From: Acanthosoma haemorrhoidale
Lineage: Eukaryota > Arthropoda > Insecta > Hemiptera > Acanthosomatidae
DNA length: 64,000 bases
Assembly: GCA_930367205.1 (NCBI GenBank)
Contig: OV884009.1
Span: 106,103,189-106,167,188, forward strand
Direction: 5' to 3'
The notes under the pieces are model-generated. The model had not been told where the DNA came from. It ran no database searches and worked only from the letters and a program-made list of their open reading frames with translations. Of the stretch, positions 30,501 through 42,800 are shown piece after piece (within the stretch, counting starts at the first letter, position 1; each line of letters opens with the position of its first letter). A program made the position numbers and the translations under genes.

Positions 30501-33500
30501 AAAACGTATTAATGCAAACATGAATGTATTAAGAAGTATGTACAATGTAGTAAGGATAAAAACTATGCAATAAACACTGCTTAATACTAAACTAAACAAT
30601 AAACAATACATGCAATAAAAATATGTAAATACTTATGTTCTAGATTAAAAAAACACCAATCATTTGTACGAAACAAATCCGTAATTTTTGTTTTTACGCC
30701 ATTCCTTGCAGACGGATATTGTCAATTCCTTTGTATATTTATTCCAACTGGTACATTTGAATTCCTTGCTAGCGCGAACCACTTTTTTAAGTTCTCTTCA
30801 AGTTGCAGGTACTCTGGAAATACGAATTATAAAACGTTTTAAGTGACCTCGGGTCTAAAAATAATACAAATTACCGAGGGGACTGAAATGCATTGTTTTT
30901 ATACCACTTACCGGGATTTTCTCTGGGGACCGGCAAATTTATACGAATTAGCCGGGAATACGAAATATCGGGATTCCACTGTATATGTATTTACGCTAAG
31001 GTATATATAGTAGCATAATTAAAAAAAAATAAATAAACGTTAATATTTTGAGAAAAATAGTTATTTTTAACTATGACATGGAAATGGACATATTACAAAG
31101 GATGGCCGGCGGACGAGGAATGTGAACAGATACAGCCTACAGCTTCCAGCTATCTCAACATTTTAGGACAGTATCTATTTCTTATTTCCATTTTCATTAC
31201 AGCCTTTTAAATAAAATTGATAATATATTCTAATTTATTGGTTTGCTCTATATTTGTTTACACGCTAATAACAGGTGTGATTTTCCGTTTATTTTTAGTT
31301 GGAAGCGGTTAAATGATCAAGGTCAACGGCAGAAAAGAGTTGAACAAATTATGTGACCAGACCCATCCCATAAAGAAAATTCCTCGGGCGAGACGGGGAT
31401 CGATCCTTCAGTGGATTCTAAAAAATCATTTATTGCCAGACAGTTGTAGCAAACATCTCAACTGAATCCTAATCACCGTTTTTGGGGTGTTGTGGAACAT
31501 ATCTTTAAAGTTTATATCGATTGGATTATTTTCTAATCAATCTTAGGATCCATTGACTACGGCTATCGTATAATTCTAAGAATATTATAGTGCTAATATT
31601 ATATATAATGCTAAAAGTAGAAGGAGCCTGAGCAGAACTTTTTTTTTTTTGTTTGGCCCACACGGGGAAGGCCTGAGCAGAACTGTATACCTCCCTCGTG
31701 ACTTCATGGAAGTCACTGATGGTTCCTGTTATTTTTAAGTAAGCAACCCTCCTTACTTCCCTTACTCCCTACTTCCCAGAATCTTATCCTTTTCTTATAT
31801 ATATATAAGATTCTACTAGACCTTCCACCAAGTATGTAGTAGCGTAACTCTTAATACTTTTATATACCAGTGTTTTGCTTGTACTTCATAATAAAGCTTT
31901 TCTTTCTATTCTTTTAAAAGACTCTCCTCTACAAAGATTATTTAACTGTAGAACAGACCTGGTTGAAAGAAGATTCTTTCCTAAGGGGCTCGGCAAGTTA
32001 ATTGAATAACAAAATTCGACAATGGCTTTACAAACAAAAAATCAATTAAAAGAGAAAATAGCCGGAACTGCAGAAGATACTCATCAGAAACTTCAGTCAG
32101 GACGTTTTTTTTCCTATAAATATAGAGAAGTTATTTGAGGATTGAGGACCCAATTAGGAGCTAGGAACGAATCTATAAATAAGATTGGGCCAGAAGCTGG
32201 TGACAGTCGAATACCAATGTACACCAGTTACTGGCGACCACACCAACCCCTCCAGCCTCCCAGGCAAACGTCAAAAACATTCACACCAATTTATTTATAA
32301 TAATTACGTAATAAAAATACTTTTATGCTAAAATACAAGGTAATAAATCTTAAAACAAAAGGCTAACATCATCGTTCTTGATTATGAGTAATGTTTTCAT
32401 TTAAATTTTAGTTCAGGAAAAAATATAAATAAAAAAACAACAAAATTACCTAATTAATTTATTAACCCTCAAAGAGCAATAGAGAATGAACAAACGCCGG
32501 GTATTTTTTAGGGTGTCACACAAGGGTCATTTGCGCCCGTAAACTCAGGGTATACACCACTCGAAGTATATAAAATTGTTACGATTTAAAAAAAAAAGAT
32601 ATACATACAAACTTTTTCTTTTAAATAATAATTTTTTTTAAATAACATAATGATGGAACCATATAGAGGGTTCCTCGTTGGAAGCCAGCCATGTGTGAGA
32701 GCAACAGGCATGGCATGAAATATTGGTTAAGAAGCCAGTACAGGTACAGATCTGTAGTCATATTTAAAATTGTGTCAAGCCTGTCATAGTTGATGAGCCA
32801 GACTCCGGCTTCGACAACAGGCAGAATGTCAACGCCATTTTATGGTTCTTATCAATTAAATTTATCCATTATCGTCATTGTCATTATTATCGTAGAGCCG
32901 CCTCAGCGCAACAGGACAAGCCTCCCCACATTATAAATGTTTTAACCATCTACTGTACCATTGAACACTTCACTTTACTTTTGTTAGGCCTGGTTAATGT
33001 TTTAGAAAATCTTGGTGGGGTTGCTGTCCGAAAAAAATGAAAATGAAGATATGTGCTTTAATCGTAGAGCCGCCCCACCAAGTGTCCCAAGTCCAAAATA
33101 TGGTTACAACATCCAAAATAAGAGACTTAATCCTGTGGTTGGATCCGTGTAAATTATTTTTTATAGGAGGCCAAAATATTGAGCGGACGCATAAAGACTT
33201 TGCAATAGACTCCAGTTATTACTCAAGTACTAAAGTTGCAAGACGTATCCAAAGCTGATAATATTACAGATATTTTAAGAGCGATAAATGTTACCGACAA
33301 AATGTTTGAATGACAAACTTTTTTGATAAATGTAAAAATATTGAAAAACCATTACTTGAAAATATTGCTAACATAGATAAGTTACCCAAACATAAGTAAA
33401 TATTGGAAGTAAGTATGGTAAGATTTTAGGCTTTTCTACAGACAAGGATTTGTTGCGAATTCTTATCGTAACTTCAGAACCCTTTGTTAGCGAATTTCGG

Positions 33501-33789
33501 ATTGAGTAAAAAAGTATATTAGTATAGAAAATAATTTATTGCGACAAAAATCGAATCAAACCAATATTAATCAATTTTATTTTATTCAAATACCGTTACG
33601 TCAATGCAGTAGCTCAGCTCAGCGTTTGATAAAGTAATCAAATCAAGTAGATTAAATAACTAAATGGAATTCCAAATCAATTCAATTTAATTTAATTAAA
33701 TAAATTATTTTAATTATTTGACTTAGACGTAGAGGCGTGGTTCTCTGGATATGACAGGTGAGATATATATGTAAATACAATAAGTGTAC

Positions 33790-33849
<60 letters not shown>

Positions 33850-36800
33850 GTATATGTGTATAAATATATAATATATATATTCGTACATTTTTTTTTTAAA
33901 TGAATTTAAATATATTTGCCAGAGGAAGGAATCTAGCATTTCATTGTTTCTATAATGGTCTATAAAATTAGAGCTATTCCCATTCTTAAAGGATGGTGCT
34001 AAGATATTATTGAAATTGATAATGATATTATGTATTAATAATCATAAAAAACGGTAAATAGTTTGTAAAAAATATGGGGGTTTTGGATTCGTAAAATAAG
34101 TGTATTTACTTTTTACTTAAATTTTAAAAGTTAACCTTTTTTATAATTTATAAAATCAGTATTTTTGTTTGAAATATTATAATATATTATTAGTTATTTT
34201 TGTGCGTTAGTGGGAATGTTATGTTTTAATCAAATTCGTAAGCACATTTTATTATATATTTGTTTGGAATTACAATTCGCTTGTACAGCATTGTTAATTG
34301 TAATTTAAGAGCTCATTAATTTATTATGTTTGATAAGATAAGAATTTATAGTTGTAGCTAATTATTTTTCAATGCTTATAACTATATTAATTTTTGGATT
34401 AGAGTTATACTTCAGTTTAATTTTTCTTGTTTTTACAGTTTTTGAGGGGTCCTTGGGCTTGTCTTTTACTAGGTAGATTAGCGTGTAATCAAGATGATTA
34501 TTTATCAAGAATGTCTGTTTTATCATGATTAAATGTTTTTTCAATCATTTTGATTTCTAATTGATGACCATATTTATAATTAGAATAATTTATATATATT
34601 ACATTTTCATAAATAATCTTGGTATTAATATTCTTTCGTATAGTTTAATTATTGATTAATTTGTCGAATAGTGATATCCAGTTTTATTATTTATAGTAAG
34701 ATATCGTTATTTATTCCCTGTTTTATCATTAGCGTTATTACATACTTTGGTGTTTGAGAATGCTGCGATCTTTATTACAATATATAATTATTATAATTAT
34801 AATATACGATATTTATCTTTAGAATCGTCTATTATTGCCACATTTTCTTTATTTTTTGGTTGGGATTATCAGCTAGAGCGTCTTACAGCCGGACTTAATG
34901 TTATTTGTTATTATTTAAGACCCTTTTATCATTTAGCCCACTATTTTTTGGTTTTATTTATATTTACTCTTCAGATTAGAACTTTGAATTGTTGATTAAT
35001 TGATTTCGGCTTTTTTTTTTCATGATACCTATAATTTTTGTTAATTTTCTCTTACCTAAATATTAAGCGGACCCTTAGCTTAATATTTTTTGTATTTAAA
35101 TAGATTATTATATAATATTTAAATAAACACATTCTTATATTATATTTCATGTTAATAAATTTTGGGTTTTAGACATAATTAGTAGTAGCCGATACTAGGC
35201 CAAAATCCCATAACTATAATTCAGCAACAAATAAAATATTTAACCGCAGTATCCTAAAATAAAATTAAAGACGGTCATTAAATACAGTAATCTTTTCTAA
35301 ATAAATATATTACAAAAACGAAAGGTAATAATCTTATGAAAGCATCTTGAAGAATAATTAATGCTGTAAAAAATGAAAACTATTTTTTTATGGCTCACAA
35401 ATCGAACTACGTAAAGTGATTTTTCCTTAAAAGTCTATTTTAATGCAGGCACGGTGCCTTTCCTTGGCTCTGTTAGCAGTCGGGCTCGACAAAATTTACA
35501 AACGGCTCTATTTAAATTGTCCGCTGAAACCGCAAACCGTTCCCTCACGTATCTTAAGCAAACACGATAAGCCTATAATAAACAATAAATTAATTTTCCA
35601 AAATTACTTTCGCTTATCTGAATGAGCACAGCTCTGATCCACTATCTGATATTTTTTTGCCTACGTTAAAAATAAATTACAAAATTGTAATTGCCATTTG
35701 TAAAATTGAACGAAAACTTGGAAGAAATATTTTGAACTGGGTTTTATTATTTCAATATCGTTTAAAGTATTCGACAGTTGTTCAGTTCCAATAACCTTCC
35801 ATAACGGTTAAGAATTGATTCAAGTATATGTTATATACTTTGTACAGACTGAAGTCCTTGATCTAATCTAATTTCAAACAAATGCAGACTACGAAGAATG
35901 GCCCAAGCAGGCCATATTTAATATTCTCGCTACCAATGGCCAAAGGAGAAAGTTCTAAAAAGCTACTGGAAGTGCGAAAACGCGGTAGAACTGCAAAAAC
36001 GATTTCGGAGAGAATTTTACACCGATCCGCGTAGTTTACTCACCATACGACAAATTGAGTACACCGAGTCATTAAAGTTAAGAATCGATTCAAGTTTATG
36101 TTATATAGTTTGTACGGACTGAAGTCCTTGGTCTAATCTAATGTCAAACAAAGGCAGACTACGAAAATTGCCAAACCAGGCCATAATATTTAATATTCTC
36201 GCTACCAATGGCCAAACATACCAACCACTATTTCCAGTTGTCTCACGTCCTATATATATATATATATACTTCTTAGTTCTAAATCGGACGATTTTGATAC
36301 GGAATTTACATATTTCATGGCGAGTTTGTATTATTAAAGAAATTGGGAAAGTGCATTTTCAAAAAGTCAATTGGAGCACGGAGAATTTCCTTTTTGAATA
36401 ACAGAGGAGAACTACAGTCTTTTTTCGTGAGTTTTTACAAGAAATATTCTTACACCAGTGAAAAGTTACGTGAAACCGTACATGCCTGTTTTAAATTTCA
36501 TTCTCTGGCAAATTTCTTCCAAATGATAAGTTTGCGACAATTGTCCATGTATGTTGTATTTGAGGTTTTATATAATTAATCACAATTCCTGGCCTGCTCA
36601 ATTAGGTTTCTCTTCAAAATACATTGCCAAAACGATTATATAAAACACACACTCAATAAAACTCTAGCAAAAAAAGAAAGTTATTTTTTTACGGGATAGT
36701 TCACTGAAATTTGTGTTTGGGGCCTCTAAGCTGAGTGAACGCTGCCAACACTAGAAGCTAACCTCTTCTCTGATTAAAACAGACGACGAATTATTATATA

Positions 36801-39800
36801 CGCTGAGCAGTACCACAGTACTCCATTTGTAAATTATTATATACGCTGAGCAGTACCACAGTACTCCATTTGTAAATTATTATAAAAAATAAATAATCAA
36901 TGCGTTCTAGCTTAGTGAGAGATAAAATAATTAGTTTTAAGTACCACCACCGGCAGCGTTAAGTAGGGTGGTTGATCAGTTGTACGGTAGTTGATCCTGA
37001 ATCTTGGCATACGCAACTTATAAATCGGAGGGGGGGGGATAAGGGGCTAAATAGATTTTGGAGTCGTCAGCGTAAAGGTGGTGGGAACAATGATGAATAG
37101 GCTCAGGGATGATCGTTGATGCAGCAACTAAACAGAAGTGAGAAATGCTCGATCTCTGGGCAGGGGAGTCAAATACACAAACCACTTGGCACCATCTAGG
37201 CAGCCAGCTAGTTCATAGAACTAAGATTTATCTTCTTCGAGTGGCTTCAAATGCAAATATGTAGTATACAAACAGAAAACTAACATCGTCGCTCTTGATT
37301 ACGGATAAAGACTTCATTGAAGTACACATAAATTTTAATTTATGAAATAATATTAATAATTTATTTATTTCCATTAAAGCGAAGAAGCCACGTTTAACGG
37401 TTCAATTAACATTTGCCTTTGCACTTCGACCATATTTTCGCATTTCCAGTAGCACACAATCTTCCTTTAACACTTAATCTGGATTCGGCCATTATCTTTA
37501 CTTAACTAATGGAGAGCAAGTTATCAAGGCTAACTTGAAAATCTTTCCAAAACAGAGGTAATTTATAACCATTTGAGCTGCAAATAGCTTTTTTTTGCTT
37601 TGGATGAATGTTGTGATGACAAATTATCTATTCTGCAGCGTGTTCACGGTTGTATGGTCATCGAGAATCTTGAAACATCTGAATGTCAAATTATATGATT
37701 CAGGCAAGGGAAAAATATAAGAAACTAGCGGCGCACAGCCAGCACATTACACACACATTACTAGGGAACAACTTTATTTCACACTGTTATATCAACTCCC
37801 ACCTAACCATGGGTGCCTACATCAACCAAAGAGATACAATATTTCAACACCCCTTCTCAATTTTTTTTTTTTTTTTTTTTTTTTAAGCAAAAAGAATTTA
37901 AGAAAAACTATACAAAAAACAAAATTGCCACAAAAGCATAATCTAAAAAACAGTTAAGTACATAAGTTCATTACAAAATTGACAATTTCTCTCTTAAAAA
38001 TTCAAACCTTTGAGCCACTAAACCTTTTGTTAAAATATCTGCTATGTTATTTTCTGACTGTACATATTCAATTTTAATTTTATTATTTGCAATTAAATCC
38101 TTTATAAAATTTACTCTTATGTCAATATGCTTTGATCTTTTTGAATTTTCATAATTACTTAACATAAATATGGCACTTTTGTTATCCACCTTTATTAAGG
38201 GCACTTTATCACTAGCACTCACTGACACACTTCTTGCTAAGTTGTGGAGATGTATGACCTCTGCCGCTGTCTGTGCTGCTGCTACATACTCCACCTCCGC
38301 TGTAGAGAGTGCGACGCTCTGCTGCTTTACAGACTTCCATGAAATAAGATTCCCACCGAAGTAGACAGCAGTGCCACTAGTGCTTTTTCGGCCTCGACGA
38401 TCGCCTGCCCAGTCTGCATCAGAGTATGCTATGATGTCCAATGATGGATTCTTCTTAAATACAAATTTAAAGTCTTTAGTTTGGTTTAAATATCTCAATA
38501 TACGTTTGGCTGATTTCCATAAACTGGGATTTGGTCTATCTAAAAATCGACTCAAATATGAGGTAGCAAACATAATGTCTGGTCTACTTATCATACAAAG
38601 GTACATTAAACCTCCAATCAATTGACGGTAGGGAACATGTATCACTTTTCCGTCTCCTTGTGGTAAACCGTCACTAGCTAAAGGAGTGGAAACACCTTTG
38701 CAGTCAGACATATTGAATCTGTCTAGCAATGCACTAATCATGGTTTTTTGTGAAATCTTGATTTCTTCTTTGTTCCTTGAAATGTTGGCACCAAGGTAAC
38801 AGTTAATTTCTCCAAAATCCTTAGAATTAAATTCACCTTTCAACAATGAAGTAAAATTACTTAGCTCTTCTTTCTTTCCAACAAGTAGTATATCGTCTAC
38901 AAACAGTACTAGCCATAGATTTCTTCCAGAATAGAGACAAACATCACAACTTGATCTAATAAGTCCATTTTTTGTTACGAATTCGGGAAAGGAGGTAATA
39001 ATCAGCCAAGGGAATGATGAAATCGCTTAGTAATGTGTTTGAACGGAAGAGTACGATATCTAAACTCTTAGTTCGGAAGAAATTGTTAACATTAAAATGG
39101 TCTTGCAGACTCGTAGTGCACTTTAATGTTAACAATTTCTTCCGAACTAAGAGTTTAGATATCGTACTCTTCCGTTCAAACACATTACTAAGCGATTTCA
39201 TCATTCCCTTGGCTGATTCCGCGCCTCGAATGTAGTCTATATGACGATCAGTAACACAATTAATAATTACATTCATTGCCTTTTTATCCATAGACTTCTT
39301 CTCGTTGGTGTCCGGCTTCCAATCATCTTCAATCGTTTCTTTGAACCCTTTCTCATCCAGTAAGGTGGTGACACGGAACTTCCAGTTTTTAAAATTTGTA
39401 TCTGTTAGTTGGGGAAAGATCGTTACGTTGTTGTTGGCGGCCATAGTTCTCGAACGGATACGACGGATTTTTCAGTCTCAATCACACGATTCACGACCCC
39501 GGTACTTTCCACGATTATAACACGGCACTACGTACTTCTGGGCCCATAACCTGTCAAATTATATGATTCAGGCAAGGGAAAAATATAAGAAACTAGCGGC
39601 GCACAGCCAGCACATTACACACACATTACTAGGGAACAACTTTATTTCACACTGTTATATCAACTCCCACCTAACCATGGGTGCCTACATCAACCAAAGA
39701 GATACAATATTTCAACACTGAAGACTTCTTGACCTCCGTCAACTGCAAGGAACGGATACAGGAAATGTGTTTCAAGTGCTAAAAATCGCTATTGCTGGAA

Positions 39801-42800
39801 AACGGCAACTTTAAGGTCTCCAGCCCCCCCCCCCCCCGTAACGCTAACTGCTATCAGGATTCCGGTGAGACTATGTTCCCTGTCAGAGGTTCGAGACAGG
39901 ATCTTACAAAACATCCACATATTTATTGGGAGTCAGAACTCCTAGGCCAGCAACTAGCTTAAGACAAACACACTGGAATAGTTAAGTAACATCAAGAATA
40001 CAAATGTAGATATTTTAAAAGCGATAACCACAAAATTTGTAGATAAATATAAACACATAACTTATAATATAATATTGCTAGCATTGATACAATAAGGTCT
40101 AAGGGCATAATATATTACGAAGAAACCTTTTCCTAAGAGTATCTAGCTTTTATTTATTTTTTTTGTCGCTTTGTTTTTTTATTAATATTATTTTAAAAAT
40201 TAAAATTTATGTGTACTTGAATGAAGACTTTATTCGTAATCAACAGCGAAGGTGTTAGCCTTCTGTTTTTAGACTATTTGCATTGGATTATTTATATTAT
40301 GTAAATATCTGAAAGGAATTGATCTGAATTGTAACTATCTAAAGATGCTACCATACATTGCTGAACCGAGCCGGACTGGTTATTACCGTCTACGACCCGC
40401 TAATATTACTTTGAAGCCCGTCTTTTCAAGGGCATTGCCATATCCAAATCTAACCCTTGCAAATTGTTTTTAAATAAAAAAATTGATTACTCTCCACTGA
40501 AAATAAAGCCTATACACGAATCTCGATGTACGTTGTTCCTAACGGATTTTAATTAGACTTTTATGAAGATACTAGATCGAAAAATATTTCCTTCAAAATG
40601 GGAAGGTGACAAACAAAATTATTGAAGAGCTGAAAATTGGGTTAATTGTTTTGTGGGTGGTCATTATATGGATAAAAATAACTTCTGGAGCACCATTCCC
40701 TGTATTTCTTGGGATTTACATCGTTATTTTTTAAGATGATTCAAAACAAAAGTTTCAACAACATTTATTGATTTTAAAAAAAAGTATTTTAGTTGTTATT
40801 TTTCTAACTTAAATATAATTTTTTTACTATTAATTAAAAATTAGAAAAGAAAAAGTTCAAATTAAAAAAAATAAAACACTCACAAGTATTTTGAAATCTG
40901 TATGAACAATAACAAAAAGAATACACGAAGGCTCATAGAACAGAAATATTGACAAATAAAAAATGTTAGTTAAGTGTGCAGTACCAAACAATTGAGGGTT
41001 TTGACGATCTAACTAATTACTCATCATTAGCAGGCTCATTCAAAAGTAGTTTTATTAACACTCCCCCAATTGAATGATACTGTACAAGGAAGTTTGTCAC
41101 CATGACAACAGCCTTTTTATATGAATATTAAAAAAAGCGTCAATCTGATTTTATATTTTTTGTGAAAATAGTCCATTAAATGCACAATATATTATACATT
41201 TCCTTGATCAGCATATCGATAAATTTAATTCGGTGACCTCCACAATATACTAGAAAAAAAAAAGAATGGATTGGTTTAAAATTGTGAACAAAATTTGAAT
41301 GAATGTTTTAATGATCTAGTGTAATTACGTTTAAAAACACAAATTACTTATTATTAATCTGGGTAACGATATCTTTAATTTGATAAAGCCTACTCAATAA
41401 GCCATGTTGTAGTGACCGATGTATTAATTAATTATGACATTTCGGCTGGTTTTATTTTGGCACCAACAGGGAGGGCATCAAATGAAACGTAACATACAAA
41501 ATATCATCTCTCTTTGTAAAACACAGGTTAAGTTAAAGATGTGAACACAATTTAATGGCTGTTTTAGTGACCTAGTATATTTATAGTTTAAAAAGTGAAG
41601 CAAAGGCATTTCCAATTTTACCCAAACGTTGACGTAACTAAGCATGTAAACCGCTCTGGAACAATGGCATTCTATAGCATTATAGCCCCACCACATTAAT
41701 TAAAAAGTGTCAAATGAATATTACATATTATAATAAAAGTTCATTGTTATGCATTTTGAACAATAAAAACAATATTTAAAAAAATGTTATATTTTTATCA
41801 AGTTTTTATTTTATCCCATATTGAATAGCTATTTAGGATTTTTTAATGTCCAATCCAAAGTACTAATTTATATTTATTAATGTCAATACTAATCGATTTG
41901 AATTCATCAAAAGTAGTTTAACTTACATAAAGTAGTATACGGGATGAACTCAAATGATTGCCACATGACGTGTCAGTTGAGTTTCTCTTCAGCTAACAAG
42001 TTCTGTCTTCCCCCAGGTCTAGCACTTGAATGTGATAAGTCTACCCCACCCTCTCTCTCTCTCTCTACCAGGTGTCTGCTTTGTTTCCTCCCTCTTACCT
42101 GTATCTGCATTTCCCAAAGTTCTCTCAATCAACCCTCCGTCTCTTTCAATGTTAAAAACAATACATTTTTTACATCAAACTGAAACTTTACAAGACAATA
42201 AAATATGAACTATTAAATAGAAGGGCATTCAATTTAATCCATGGTGCCACGCCTCTTTGAGTATGGCCAACTGAAGGTTGTTGCAATTGTTCGTAGATGG
42301 CACTGAGTGATAATGTGGTTAGAACAAGGCATTACACCCTCTCAACCTAAAATCCTGTTTTCTAAACTGGATTCACTAATTCTTTATTTAAGTAGCTATT
42401 TGTTTATCCTCACAAGGTTTAATCAACCCTGACCAGATCCATCCTACAAAGAATTCTTGGGCGAGCCAGGGATCGAACCTGGGTTTTTGCAGTTAGAAGT
42501 CAGCAAATCAACCACTCAGCTAGGGGGACGAAATAGAACAACATACCCTAATATAAACGACATTGATTTAATATAATAATCAGTTAGTATTATTATATGT
42601 AATTGTCTTCTTATTCTAGTGGTTAGAAACCTGACATCTATAGAGACTCAGGTTCCGATCTCCAGCTTCGTTCAAAAGGTTTTTTTCTGTGAGGAATTAG
42701 TCTGGTCGGGGTTAATTCAGTTACATGAGGGATAAATGGGTGGCTACTTGAATAAACAAGTATCAAATCAAGTTTAGTAAACCAAAGTAGAGTTTGAGAG

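Larger units (their letters stand above)
37684..39717 (-). mobile_element. copia-2: deletion derivative with identical LTRs
   Basis: 2034 bases. LTRs 37684-37849 and 39552-39717 (166 bases each) appear identical. Flanked by the 5-base duplication CTGAA (37679-37683, 39718-39722). Primer site and purine tract are in place. The interior keeps only the first third of gag and the C-terminal RT plus RNase H, joined at a perfect inverted repeat around 38998-39100. Protease, integrase and the RT N-terminus are missing. Identical LTRs mean it inserted recently, so as a non-autonomous copy it must have been mobilised by another element's proteins. Confidence 0.95.

Noticed and set aside
33682..33939. 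85-codon minus-strand frame rich in Ile and Tyr
   Set aside because: It is the translation of the (TA)n microsatellite.
35180..35380. Possible mitochondrial 16S rRNA fragment extending the NUMT
   Set aside because: Only two short words resemble 16S, separated by unrelated sequence. A search against the mitochondrial genome would decide.
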